Assembly: GCF_048263965.1 (NCBI RefSeq)
Contig: NZ_JBLXDO010000003.1
Coordinates: 1 to 64,000 of the forward strand
DNA length: 64,000 nucleotides
Origin: Ferrimonas sp048263965
Lineage (GTDB): Bacteria > Pseudomonadota > Gammaproteobacteria > Enterobacterales > Shewanellaceae
Direction of reading: 5' to 3'
Shown: positions 1 to 7,710 of the stretch, piece after piece
Position numbering within the stretch: position 1 is the stretch's first letter
How the letters are laid out: every line of letters starts with the position of its first letter
Made by a program: the position numbers and the translations under genes
The notes under the pieces: model-generated
Database searches by the model: none
Told to the model about the DNA's origin: nothing
The model's input: the letters and a program-made list of their open reading frames with translations, nothing else

Positions 1-1002
1 GGCGTTCATCAGGACAACGGCGTTGTCCAACATACGGTTGGAGAAGCCCCACTCGTTGTCGTACCAGGCCATTACTTTCACCAGGCGACCGTTCACTCGG
101 GTTTGAGTGGCGTCGAAGGTGGAGGAGTAAGGGCTGTGGTTGAAGTCGATGGATACCAGAGGCTCATGGTTTACAGCCAGAACTTCGCTCATGGCACCAG
201 ACGCGCACGCTTTCTCGATGATGGCGTTCACTTCCTCGATGGTAGTGTCACGGCTGGCCACGAAGGACAGGTCAACCAGAGAAACGTTTACGGTAGGTAC
301 ACGAACCGCACCGCCGTCGAACTTACCAGCCAGCTCAGGCACAACCAGGCCAACAGCGGCAGCAGCACCAGTCTTGGTGGGGATCATGTTGACGGCAGCA
401 GCACGGGCGCGACGCAGGTCGGAGTGGTATACATCAGACAGACGCTGGTCGTTGGTGTAAGCGTGAACGGTGGTCATCAGGCCGGACTCGATACCCAACT
501 CGTCGTTCAGCGGCTTAGCAAAAGGCGCCAAGCAGTTGGTGGTACAAGAAGCGTTAGAGATAACGGTCATGTCTGGGGTGATAACGTCGTGGTTAACACC
601 GTAAACAACAGTTGCGTCTACTTCTTTACCTGGAGCGGAGATGATCACTTTCTTGGCGCCAGCTTCGATGTGCTTAGAAGCGGTCGGCTTGGTAGTGAAG
701 ATACCGGTACACTCGAACACTACGTCTACGTCCAGTTCTGCCCAAGGCAGCTTGGAGGGGTCGCGCTCGGAGAAGGTCAGAATTTTGTCACCGTTGATGG
801 TGATGGCATCTTCGCTGTGTTCAACTTTTGCGTTGAAGCGACCGTGTACGGAATCGTACTTGGTCAGGTGAGCGTTGATGGATGCGTCACCCAGGTCGTT
901 AATGGCAACGATTTGGATGGGGTAGTCTTTTTCGCTCTCATACAGTGCACGGACGACATTGCGGCCGATACGGCCATATCCATTGATGGCAACTTTGATC
1001 AT
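1..1002 (-). CDS. gapA: Glyceraldehyde-3-phosphate dehydrogenase GapA (3' end outside window)
   Basis: Glycolytic NAD-dependent dehydrogenase that converts glyceraldehyde 3-phosphate to 1,3-bisphosphoglycerate in the cytosol. The reverse strand opens with MIKVAINGYGRIGRNVVRAL, the Rossmann GxGxxG segment, from an ATG at 1002. The catalytic motif SNASCTTNCLAP places the nucleophile at Cys153, and WYDNEWGFSNRM is present near the C-terminus. Reading stays open for 334 codons to base 1, so essentially the whole protein is here and only the last residues and stop are missing. It lies near gapB (2249-3676), which points the other way, with a DUF2989 lipoprotein gene between them; Shewanella genomes have a similar gap pair. 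Identification is secure; the gapA name follows similarity to the standard short-form enzyme. Confidence 0.96.
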   Translation of the reverse strand, partial: MIKVAINGYGRIGRNVVRALYESEKDYPIQIVAINDLGDASINAHLTKYDSVHGRFNAKVEHSEDAITINGDKILTFSERDPSKLPWAELDVDVVFECTGIFTTKPTASKHIEAGAKKVIISAPGKEVDATVVYGVNHDVITPDMTVISNASCTTNCLAPFAKPLNDELGIESGLMTTVHAYTNDQRLSDVYHSDLRRARAAAVNMIPTKTGAAAAVGLVVPELAGKFDGGAVRVPTVNVSLVDLSFVASRDTTIEEVNAIIEKACASGAMSEVLAVNHEPLVSIDFNHSPYSSTFDATQTRVNGRLVKVMAWYDNEWGFSNRMLDNAVVLMNA

Positions 1003-1237
1003 AGCGATACCTGTCTCATAACTTTAATAACTGTGGTTAATTTACAACAATGAAGCCGGTGGTCAAGGGTGACGACGCAATAATTTGCTGTATTTGGGTA
1101 AATGTTACGACACATCAAGTTTTGACAGCTTAAAGCCTAGTACACAAAGGGCTAAACCGTGGTGAAGATCACGCTAATCCACGTGGCTCTGTGAGCAAGA
1201 AATCATCATTCGGCCTGAAAGGGCAAAAGAAATTTAA

Positions 1238-2026
1238 TTACAGATTTAGACTCTCTGGCTTAAATTTTCCCTCTTCCAGCAGTTCGTCGATCTGCTCCGC
1301 TTTCTGGTCCAGCTTGCTCCTCTTCACTCCGGCTGAGTTGGCCAGCAGCCTCAGTCGCTGCTCGTTTACCAGCTTAGGTTGGTGGCGTGATATCAGCTTA
1401 GCAAACAGGTAGGCCTGGGCAGGCTGGTCCAGGTTCATGTACTCCTGAGACAACTCCAGGTAGGTATCGATGGCGGGGTAGGGCAACTCATTCAGAGTAT
1501 CCAGCAGATAATCTACGGCTTTCTGAGGGTTAGTCCTGGAGTAGTAGGAGGCGGCGAACTGCTTCAGCTCCACGGTATCGAGCTCACCATTGCGCTCGGA
1601 CTGCAGGAACTGGCCCAGGGCCTGGGTGTCGTTCAAGCGGGTCCAGCGGTAGAAGGTGATGTAGGGCGAGGTGTCGCCGCTGGTGCTATTTTGTAGTTTG
1701 GTCAGAGACTTCTGTGAAGAGATGTAGCTTTCGATACGAGCGGTTTCCCTCTCCTTGGCCACGATACGGTTCTCGATCATGGTGGCCTTCTCCATGCACT
1801 TAACGTAATTCTCCAGTGCAATGAGCTCGTTATACAGGGTATGCCTGTCTGAGTCCTTATGCTCGTAGCGGGTCCAAATCACCTGTGAACGCTCCTTGAC
1901 ACACCACCCGGTGAGGGCGACGTCGGCGCACATTTGAGGGTGGCTTTCGCAGACCTCCTGCAGGGTGAGCCGTGTGTCACAGGCGGTGAGGGGCAGCAGC
2001 AGCGCCGCTAAAGCAATTACTCGCAT
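1238..2026 (-). CDS. DUF2989 family lipoprotein
   Basis: Predicted envelope lipoprotein of 262 residues and unknown function. The N-terminus MRVIALAALLLPLTACDTR is a type II signal peptide with lipobox LTAC, so Cys16 would be the lipidated residue. The mature part is soluble, rich in charged helical sequence, and has helical repeats near the C-terminus (residues about 150-235) that look TPR-like, for example the segment around YLELSQEYMNLDQPAQAYLF. It matches my memory of the DUF2989 family found in Vibrio and Shewanella next to gap genes. It is transcribed away from gapB, and a promoter region of about 220 bp separates the two start codons. No enzymatic motif is visible. Confidence 0.8.
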   Translation of the reverse strand: MRVIALAALLLPLTACDTRLTLQEVCESHPQMCADVALTGWCVKERSQVIWTRYEHKDSDRHTLYNELIALENYVKCMEKATMIENRIVAKERETARIESYISSQKSLTKLQNSTSGDTSPYITFYRWTRLNDTQALGQFLQSERNGELDTVELKQFAASYYSRTNPQKAVDYLLDTLNELPYPAIDTYLELSQEYMNLDQPAQAYLFAKLISRHQPKLVNEQRLRLLANSAGVKRSKLDQKAEQIDELLEEGKFKPESLNL

Positions 2027-2248
2027 TGTGTAAACTTACCAAAAATTTTCTTAATAACAGCGGTAAACCGCCGATTTGTCTAATTAAATTACGGGTTTAG
2101 CTGGCTGGAATCAACCGGATGATCTTCTGTAGAATACCGCCAGCTGGCCAACGTAGCCACGTAATCTGTACCCATTTCATGGTCTTTTGACTTAGTCGAC
2201 ATTATAGGTCCTAAGCTGCAGATCATGCCTAGAAAGGATTTGTCCCAA

Positions 2249-3676
2249 ATGACCGCTGACAAGCATCTGAAAAGCTGGCAAGAACGTTTTGAAATGGCGG
2301 AAGCGATGCAGCCCCTGATCGGCAAGCTGTACCGCAACCAGGGCATCGAAGTGCTGGTGTATGGCAAGAGCCTGCTCAACGCCTCCACCATCGACATCAT
2401 CAAGATGCACCGCCTGGTTCGCAAGCACGAGGGCGACAAGCTGCGCCTGCGTGAAAGCTTCCCCTTCCTGGAAGCCCTGAGCAAGCTGGACGTTAAGTAT
2501 GCTCGTGTCGACCTGGGCAAAATGGCCATCAACTACTGGCGCAACCACAGCGACGGTAGCGAGATCGAAGCCTATGTTGCCGAAGAGATGGCGCCAGCTT
2601 CCAACCAGGAAGTTGAGCAGCGCGACGTTGTGCTGTATGGCTTTGGCCGTATCGGCCGACTGCTGGCTCGCCTGATGATTGAACGCACCGGTGTAGCCAA
2701 CAACATGCGTCTGCGTGCCATCGTGGTTCGTGGCGGTCGTGAGGGTGACCTGGAGAAGCGCGCCAGCCTGTTGCGTCGTGATTCCATTCATGGTCCTTTC
2801 AACGGTTCCATTGAAGTGGATGCCGAGAACAACGCCATCATCGCCAACGGTACCTACATCCAGGTGATCTACGCCAACAGCCCTGATCAGGTGGATTACA
2901 CCGCTTACGGCATTGACAACGCCCTGGTGGTGGACAACACCGGCATCTGGAAGGATGAAGAGGGCCTGGGTCTGCACCTGAAGTCCAAGGGGACTGCCAA
3001 GGTGCTGCTGACCGCGCCTGCCAAGGGCGATATCAAGAACGTGGTGTATGGCGTAAACCAGGCGGACATCCTGGACGAAGACCTGATTGTGTCCGCAGCT
3101 TCCTGCACCACCAACGCCATCACCCCAGTGCTGAAGGCGATCAACGACGAGTACGGCATTCGCAACGGCCACGTTGAAACCGTTCACTCCTACACCAACG
3201 ATCAGAACCTGATCGACAACTACCACAAGGGTGACCGTCGTGGTCGCAGTGCGCCGCTGAACATGGTGCTGACCACCACAGGTGCTGCCAAGGCCGTGGC
3301 CAAGGCTCTGCCTGAACTGAAGGGCAAGCTGACCGGCAACGCCATCCGCGTTCCTACTCCTAACGTGTCCATGGCCATCATGAACCTGAACCTGGCCAAG
3401 GAAACTGACCGCGACACTCTGAACGAGTACCTGCGTGAAGTTGCCCTGCACTCCAACCTGCAGAGCCAGGTGGACTTTACCGAGTCCACAGAGATTGTGT
3501 CTACCGACCTGGTGGGTTCTCGCTACGCCGGTGTGGTGGACTCTCAGGCCACCATCGTGGACGGTGACCGTGCGGTACTGTACGTATGGTACGACAACGA
3601 GTTCGGTTACAGCCGTCAGGTGATTCGCGTCATGAAGAAGATGCTGAACCTGACCACTCACGTTATCCCTGCCTAA
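2249..3676 (+). CDS. gapB: Long-form glyceraldehyde-3-phosphate dehydrogenase (GapB-like)
   Basis: A glyceraldehyde-3-phosphate dehydrogenase homologue of 475 residues, about 140 longer than GapA. The extra length is an N-terminal helical domain of about 125 residues before the Rossmann segment VVLYGFGRIGRLLARLMIE. The catalytic motif SAASCTTNAITP is intact, with Cys286, and the C-terminal WYDNEFGYSRQVIRVM is present. I chose the ATG at 2249 (MTADKHLKSWQ) rather than the in-frame ATG at 2225, because AGAAAGGA lies about 10 bases ahead of it. Long-form GAPDHs of this type occur in Vibrio and Shewanella; whether this one works in glycolysis, gluconeogenesis or on another phosphorylated aldehyde cannot be told from sequence. 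A strong terminator follows at 3692. Confidence 0.9.
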   Translation: MTADKHLKSWQERFEMAEAMQPLIGKLYRNQGIEVLVYGKSLLNASTIDIIKMHRLVRKHEGDKLRLRESFPFLEALSKLDVKYARVDLGKMAINYWRNHSDGSEIEAYVAEEMAPASNQEVEQRDVVLYGFGRIGRLLARLMIERTGVANNMRLRAIVVRGGREGDLEKRASLLRRDSIHGPFNGSIEVDAENNAIIANGTYIQVIYANSPDQVDYTAYGIDNALVVDNTGIWKDEEGLGLHLKSKGTAKVLLTAPAKGDIKNVVYGVNQADILDEDLIVSAASCTTNAITPVLKAINDEYGIRNGHVETVHSYTNDQNLIDNYHKGDRRGRSAPLNMVLTTTGAAKAVAKALPELKGKLTGNAIRVPTPNVSMAIMNLNLAKETDRDTLNEYLREVALHSNLQSQVDFTESTEIVSTDLVGSRYAGVVDSQATIVDGDRAVLYVWYDNEFGYSRQVIRVMKKMLNLTTHVIPA

Positions 3677-3691
3677 GAGATAACCGAGATG

Positions 3692-3722
3692 AAAAAACCG
3701 GCGCATGGCGCCGGTTTTTTTG
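3692..3722. terminator. Bidirectional rho-independent terminator
   Basis: A perfect stem AACCGGCGC / GCGCCGGTT with loop ATG is flanked by an A-run on the left and a T-run on the right. It sits between the stop codons of gapB (+) and tusE (-), so it can end transcripts from both sides. Confidence 0.9.
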
Positions 3723-3749
3723 TGTCTGACAAGGTTGTTATTAATGAAG

Positions 3750-4082
3750 TCAGATGCAACGTGCGGGCTTGGGTAAGCCGGCGATCTTGGTGGCCTGTTT
3801 GGCCGGGCCTTTGGGGAACAGCTTGTAGAGGTACTTGGAGTTGCCCTTGTCCTCACCCAGCTTTTGTCCAATCGCTTTAACCAGCACCCGGATGGCGGGG
3901 CTGGTATTAAACTCCTCATAGAAGTCGCGCACAAAGTTAACCACTTCCCAGTGAGCGTCGGAGAGTTCGATCCCCTCCTGCTCGGCCAGAATCGGCGCCA
4001 GCTCCGGCTGCCACTGACTGGAATCGAGCAGGTAGCCCTGCTTGTCGGTGGCGATCTCCTGGCCATTAAAATTCAACATCAT
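3750..4082 (-). CDS. tusE: Sulfur relay protein TusE (DsrC family)
   Basis: Last carrier of the Tus sulfur relay that passes persulfide sulfur from TusBCD to MnmA for 2-thiolation of the wobble uridine in Lys, Glu and Gln tRNAs. The protein is about 110 residues and shows the DsrC-type core (HWEVVNFVRDFYEEFNTSPAIRVLVKAIG). It ends in PARCI, with the penultimate Cys that carries sulfur. The ATG at 4082 overlaps the tusB stop as TAATG, which argues for translational coupling and against the GTG two codons upstream. It is the last gene of the tusDCBE operon and reads into the terminator at 3692. Confidence 0.93.
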   Translation of the reverse strand: MMLNFNGQEIATDKQGYLLDSSQWQPELAPILAEQEGIELSDAHWEVVNFVRDFYEEFNTSPAIRVLVKAIGQKLGEDKGNSKYLYKLFPKGPAKQATKIAGLPKPARCI

Positions 4083-4369
4083 TACCACGCCTGTACTTTC
4101 TCAAACTCCAGCGTCAGCTGGACAAATCTATCGTAGTCGACCACTTCAATGGGGGCATTCACCCGTGACATCAAGCCCCGGGCTTCAAGATCTTCCTTGA
4201 GTGCATAGCAGGGATGACCAGATAACGGTTGTTGCCACTGAGGCAGTGTGGCAGCGATGACGGCGTCCTGCATCAGCAGAATACCGTCTCCCGGGGTCAG
4301 GGCGCGCAGCATCAGGCTGAGCCCATCGGAATCCGAGGGAGAGCGGGATTGGGTATGGAGTACGTTCAA
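4082..4369 (-). CDS. tusB: Sulfur relay protein TusB (DsrH family)
   Basis: A 95-residue subunit of the TusBCD heterohexamer, needed for sulfur transfer toward tRNA thiolation. It begins MNVLHTQSRSPSDSDGL and contains the DsrH-type stretch GDGILLMQDAVIAAT. It overlaps tusC by 4 bases (ATGA) at its start and tusE at its stop, so the three genes are probably co-translated. Size and gene order match the classic tusDCB set. TusB is usually non-catalytic in this family and no conserved sulfur-carrying Cys is evident; Cys54 (GHPCYAL) is the only one. Confidence 0.92.
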   Translation of the reverse strand: MNVLHTQSRSPSDSDGLSLMLRALTPGDGILLMQDAVIAATLPQWQQPLSGHPCYALKEDLEARGLMSRVNAPIEVVDYDRFVQLTLEFEKVQAW

Positions 4370-4722
4370 AATGTCAGTACCTGTTCTGTCCGGTTCAATT
4401 CCTGGGCGAAATGCGTCTCATCGGCCACATCAACGGCCATCAGCAGATCATCGCGGCTCAAACCCCGTTCTGTCAGAGAGGCGGCGCAGACCCAGATCTC
4501 CTCCACGTCATAGAGGGGCAGAGCCTTGAAGGTGGCGATGTAGTCCCGGCCCTCAATGCTGCCAGGTGTCTGCCCCTTAAGCAGCTGATAGACCCCGTCG
4601 CCACAGAAGAAGAGTCGGGTCGGGATGTCGTAACTGGCACTGAGCAGTGCCAGGTCCAGCGCCTCACGCCCCCTGGGGGTGCCGTGTGGGGCCCGGGTAA
4701 ATAGGATTCCTAGCTGTTTCAT
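4366..4722 (-). CDS. tusC: Sulfur relay protein TusC (DsrF family)
   Basis: A 118-residue DsrE/F-fold subunit of the TusBCD complex. It begins MKQLGILFTRAPHGTPRGRE, the typical TusC opening, followed by ALDLALLSASYDIPTRLFFCGDGVYQLL. The start codon overlaps the last base of tusD (stop TGA then ATG, sharing one base at 4722), and the 3' end overlaps tusB by 4 bases. It has a structural role in the sulfur relay; the transferring Cys resides in TusD. Confidence 0.92.
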   Translation of the reverse strand: MKQLGILFTRAPHGTPRGREALDLALLSASYDIPTRLFFCGDGVYQLLKGQTPGSIEGRDYIATFKALPLYDVEEIWVCAASLTERGLSRDDLLMAVDVADETHFAQELNRTEQVLTF

Positions 4723-5111
4723 CAGAATTGCACCGTCCTGTCCACCTGCTGCATGGTAGTCACCAGCTCGCCCAGGCCCCCCAGAATAAAGGGTGAGGCC
4801 AGGTTGGCACTGTCCAGGCCGCCATCTTCGGCGGCTTCCGCATCGAGGATACCCCGACGCAGTCCGGCTGAGACGCAGCTGATCAGGGGCACCTTATGCT
4901 GCTGGTGAAGGGTATGCCAGCGTTGGGCGAGGTCCAGCTCATCACTGGCGGGCATCAGCATACGGCTGGCATTGAGGACGCCGTGCTGATAGAAGAACAC
5001 CTGTTCCAGGGTGTGCCCCTGAGCCAACAAGGTTTCACAGAATTTCAGGGCAGACCAGGCGGACTGGCTGCCGTAGGGTTCGCCGTTAACGACGACTAGA
5101 AAAGAACTCAT
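4722..5111 (-). CDS. tusD: Sulfurtransferase TusD (DsrE family)
   Basis: Catalytic subunit of TusBCD that accepts persulfide sulfur (from TusA in E. coli) and hands it to TusE. The 129-residue protein has the motif VPLISCVSAGLRRGI, putting the active Cys at residue 79, essentially where E. coli TusD has Cys78. It is the first gene of tusDCBE. A hairpin with a T-run on this strand lies between yccA and tusD (5131-5155), so read-through from yccA may be limited. Confidence 0.93.
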   Translation of the reverse strand: MSSFLVVVNGEPYGSQSAWSALKFCETLLAQGHTLEQVFFYQHGVLNASRMLMPASDELDLAQRWHTLHQQHKVPLISCVSAGLRRGILDAEAAEDGGLDSANLASPFILGGLGELVTTMQQVDRTVQF

Positions 5112-5130
5112 TTCGGATTCGTAACCAAAG

Positions 5131-5155
5131 AAAAAGGCCCCGACTTGGGGCCTTA
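5131..5155 (-). terminator. Terminator or attenuator between yccA and tusD
   Basis: On the minus strand AAGGCCCC / GGGGCCTT forms a stem around a short loop and is followed by five Ts. It lies about 20 bases after the yccA stop and 20 bases before the tusD start, so it could end yccA mRNA while passing some polymerase into tus. Confidence 0.75.
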
Positions 5156-5175
5156 GTGTATCTCAAACAGGGCGC

Positions 5176-5832
5176 TTAGTCGTCGCTCATCCCCAACAGG
5201 CTCAGCAGGCTGACGAAGATGTTGTACAGCGAGACGAACAGGGTCACAGTGGCGTTGATGTAGTTGCGCTCGCCGCCGTGGATGATGGCACTGGTCTGCA
5301 TCAGGATGGCTCCGGAAGAGAACAGGATGAACAGGCAGCTCAGGGCCATGCTCAGCGCAGGAATCGCCAGGAAGATGTTGGCGATAAAGGCGGCGATGAT
5401 CACCCAGAAGCCAGCCATCATCATGCCACCCAGGAAGGACATGTCCTTACCGGTGACCAGCACGTAAGCGGAGAGGCCAAAGAAGGTGAGGGCGGTGCCG
5501 CCCAGAGCCATCATGACGATGTCGCCCATGCCTGCGCCCAGATACATGCCCAGGATGGGGCCCAGGGTGTATCCCATGAAGCCGGTCAGGGCGAACACGG
5601 ACACCAGGCCCATGGCGCTGTTGGCGGTGCGGCTAACCAGGAACAGCAGACCGTAGAAACCCACCAGGGTGATAATGATGCCTGGATGGGGCAATTGCAG
5701 TGCCATGGTGACACCGGCGACTGCAGCTGAGAAAGCCAGGGTCATGGCCAGCAGCATATAGGTGTTGCGTAGAACTTTGTTGACCTCGACGCCGGTGGAG
5801 CTGGCGACGGTTTCAAAACGTTGGGTCTGCAT
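5176..5832 (-). CDS. yccA: YccA-like BAX inhibitor-1 family membrane protein
   Basis: Inner-membrane protein of 218 residues with about seven hydrophobic segments, of the BAX inhibitor-1 / UPF0005 family. E. coli YccA binds the FtsH protease and modulates it when SecY is jammed; that role is transferred here by homology and gene neighbourhood only. A soluble N-terminus (MQTQRFETVASSTGVEVNKV) precedes the first membrane span at about residue 25, and the protein ends LLSLLGMSDD, typical of the YccA branch. E. coli also keeps yccA next to tusE, which supports orthology. The 400 bp upstream holds its promoter. Confidence 0.9.
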   Translation of the reverse strand: MQTQRFETVASSTGVEVNKVLRNTYMLLAMTLAFSAAVAGVTMALQLPHPGIIITLVGFYGLLFLVSRTANSAMGLVSVFALTGFMGYTLGPILGMYLGAGMGDIVMMALGGTALTFFGLSAYVLVTGKDMSFLGGMMMAGFWVIIAAFIANIFLAIPALSMALSCLFILFSSGAILMQTSAIIHGGERNYINATVTLFVSLYNIFVSLLSLLGMSDD

Positions 5833-6238
5833 GTGGACTCCTTTATTGTGGCCCGTTTCTGACAGGTTAGAGCCACCGATTCCTGAAAAGTTTAACTCTA
5901 CAAGCTGATGTGGGAACGGGGCAACGGTTTTTCAACCAATTTAGTAACAAAACCACAGCTGTGGCCGGTGTTTTCGGGGTGGTTTCGGAAAAACCGTTGC
6001 GCGACTTTGGCTTACTCGACCATTTCAGTCTCGTTGACGATTTATGACAAAACTTCTACCTTAGGCGGGTTAGCCTTCCTGAGTCGAAGGCGGCCGCTAG
6101 GCAAACAGGTCCGTCAGAGATCGCCAGGTGCCATGACACCTGAAACGTACGGTTTCATACCAAGTGCATGAAGTGTTCGGTCATTGGCTGAATTTTCTGA
6201 GATTGGTGTTTTACAGGTTAAGGATTAACTCACTCACT
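5833..6238. other. Intergenic region, 406 bp, no gene found
   Basis: Separates the divergent yccA (-) and DUF4440 gene (+). An open frame at 5908-6171 has no start signal, no family resemblance and low-complexity codon use, so I do not call it. It must hold promoters for both flanking genes, but no clear sigma-70 pair or operator stands out. Confidence 0.5.
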
Positions 6239-6619
6239 ATGGATACTCTAAGCATTGCCCTGGAGCTTGAGCCCCACCTGATTGCCCTGGAAAAAAGGCT
6301 GTTTGTTCCCTCCACCCGGCGCAGCCGCGAACTGCTCGCCTTTCTGATTCACAAGGATTTTATCGAAGTGGGGGCGTCTGGCCGCGAGTTTGGTCTGGAT
6401 GAAGTGCTTAAGCGCCTGCCGGAAGAGGAGGGGTTTGGTGTGGAAGCCCAGAGCTTCAGGGTCAGGCAGTTGGCCCCCAACCTATGCCAGGTGCTCTACA
6501 ACGCTAAGTTGACCCGGGGCACCGTGGTCAGCCATTCACGCCGAAGCTCGTTGTGGACATTGGAGGATCATCGCTGGCAGATGATTCATCACCAGGGTAC
6601 GCCCTGTCAGCCTTTTTAG
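6239..6619 (+). CDS. DUF4440 / SnoaL-like small protein
   Basis: A 126-residue cytosolic protein from the ATG at 6239 (MDTLSIALELEPHLIALEKR). The pattern (helix, then LLAFLIHKDFIEVGASGREFGLDEVL, then strands ending in SSLWTLEDHRWQMIHHQGT) is that of the NTF2-like DUF4440 fold, where FxExGxSG and W-xx-HQGT are the usual marks. Members are small, often uncharacterised, binding or hydrolase-like proteins. An in-frame start at 6164 would add 25 residues without family support. It lies 4 bases ahead of the broken GNAT gene and was probably co-transcribed with it. Confidence 0.75.
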   Translation: MDTLSIALELEPHLIALEKRLFVPSTRRSRELLAFLIHKDFIEVGASGREFGLDEVLKRLPEEEGFGVEAQSFRVRQLAPNLCQVLYNAKLTRGTVVSHSRRSSLWTLEDHRWQMIHHQGTPCQPF

Positions 6620-6623
6620 CCTG

Positions 6624-7094
6624 ATGACTGACCTGATTGTTCGTCCGTACCGGACAGAGGACGCTCGGGTTCTGACCGATATCTTCTACGACACCATTCA
6701 CCACGTTGGTCCTGCTCATTACACCCAGGCACAGGTAAATGCCTGGACACCATTGCCGAAAGAGTATGGCCTTTGGCAGTAGAGGCTCGCCCAATGGCCT
6801 CCTGAGGTGGCGGAACTCGATGGCACTGTGGTGGGTTTCATCACCCTGACATCGTCAGGCCATATTGAGTGGACCTATATACACCGTAACCATCAACGCC
6901 GGGGCATCGCCTCCCGGCTGTACCTGCACCTGGAGCAGCAGGCTCGTCAACAAGAATTGCGCCGATTGACTGTGGATGCTTCCCGCTTTGCCCGCCCCTT
7001 TTTTGAGGCAAAGGGGTTTGTGGTTGTTCGGGAGAACCAAAGCGTTCGCCAAGGTGAAAAACTGCAGAATTGGCGTATGGAAAAGCGCCTTTAG
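6624..7094 (+). pseudogene. GNAT N-acetyltransferase interrupted by an in-frame amber codon
   Basis: Reading from the ATG at 6624 gives MTDLIVRPYRTEDARVLTDI, then codon 53 is TAG at 6780-6782, and the same frame continues with RLAQWPPEVAELDGTVVGFI and the acetyl-CoA loop HRNHQRRGIASRLYLHL to a stop at 7094. Without the TAG the product would be a normal-length GNAT acetyltransferase of about 156 residues. In relatives the position is within a WQxRLA-type stretch, so a single C-to-T change of CAG is the simplest cause. A restart at the GTG at 6807 would lack the first 61 residues. Either a recent pseudogene, a sequencing error, or amber read-through. Confidence 0.85.
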
Positions 7095-7148
7095 GAAGTC
7101 AAACCATCTGTAGGGCAGATCTTTTGTCAATCCCGCTGGATTCAGGGG

Positions 7149-7177
7149 TTTACACCGGCCGATCCTTTCACTATTAT
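7149..7177 (+). promoter_or_regulatory. Sigma-70 promoter for tRNA-Ser
   Basis: TTTACA at 7149-7154, a 17-base spacer, and TATTAT at 7172-7177, ending 10 bases before the mature tRNA 5' end. Confidence 0.75.
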
Positions 7178-7187
7178 TGCCGCCACT

Positions 7188-7278
7188 GGAGAGATGGCTG
7201 AGTGGTTGAAAGCACCGGTCTTGAAAACCGGCAAGGGTTAATAGCCCTTCTAGGGTTCAAATCCCTATCTCTCCGCCA
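7188..7278 (+). tRNA. serT: tRNA-Ser(TGA)
   Basis: A 91-base class II tRNA. The acceptor GGAGAGA pairs with TCTCTCC, the anticodon loop CTTGAAA carries TGA, a long variable arm (AAGGGTTAATAGCCCTT) follows, and GTTCAAATC is the T loop. The 3' CCA is encoded at 7276-7278. It stands alone, with its own promoter and a terminator 12 bases later. Confidence 0.97.
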
Positions 7279-7290
7279 TATTTCGTTCAA

Positions 7291-7313
7291 CCCGCCTTTG
7301 AGGCGGGTTTTTT
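7291..7313 (+). terminator. Terminator after tRNA-Ser
   Basis: Stem CCCGCCT / AGGCGGG with a short loop followed by six Ts. Confidence 0.9.
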
Positions 7314-7710
7314 CGTACAACTCGCACTCTGCGAGAGAGTCATGGTCTGAAGTCGCAGCAGCGAACTGACGATTTAGGATTGTCACAAGGGTGTGCGAGA
7401 CTCAGTCAACGGCAGCAAAAGCGGAGCTCGGCTCCCTGTGATGCCGGGGAGAGGCAACTTGGCGTTGCTTACCCTGGTGAAGAGGCTAAAGATTCCGGTC
7501 CCGAATCCCCGTTGGCATTGATGAAGTGGGCTATAATTCGGTCGGCTAAGTCAGGCTTCCCAAACGACGTCGGACGTGAGTATTCCTACCAGCAGCTTGT
7601 GATAGGCGATAACTGGCGAAATCATTTCGCTAAGTGCGTATCTTTTGGTTGCAAAAGTGGTATACTCCCCCGCCGAAAAGTGACAACGATTGTTTTTTCA
7701 GAGTAAAGCA
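7314..7710. other. Intergenic region and leader of the second EF-G gene, no gene found
   Basis: About 397 bp with no convincing coding frame. It contains a consensus TATAAT at 7532-7537 with only a poor -35, and an extended -10 (TGG-TATACT, 7658-7666) about 45 bases ahead of the EF-G start, which is the better promoter candidate. The open frame 7380-7706 lacks a start signal and any family resemblance. Confidence 0.5.
7658..7666 (+). promoter_or_regulatory. Extended -10 promoter element of the EF-G gene
   Basis: TGGTATACT fits TGn-TATAAT with one mismatch. The -35 region at about 7638 is poor, as is usual for extended -10 promoters. Transcription would begin about 35-40 bases before the ATG at 7711. 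Confidence 0.5.

Noticed and set aside
103..1053. 316-codon open frame on the plus strand
   Set aside because: It is the antisense shadow of gapA, which reads cleanly on the other strand with all catalytic motifs.
2192..4066. 624-codon open frame on the minus strand
   Set aside because: Antisense to gapB and tail of the tus region; repetitive His/Gln/Val composition typical of shadows.
5908..6171. 87-codon frame between yccA and the DUF4440 gene
   Set aside because: No start signal, no family resemblance, mixed composition.
7512..7537. Promoter TTGGCA with TATAAT
   Set aside because: The spacer is only 14 bases, too short for sigma-70; the extended -10 at 7658 is a better candidate for the EF-G gene.
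7380..7706. 108-codon frame ahead of EF-G 2
   Set aside because: Overlaps the likely promoter and has no coding-like features.
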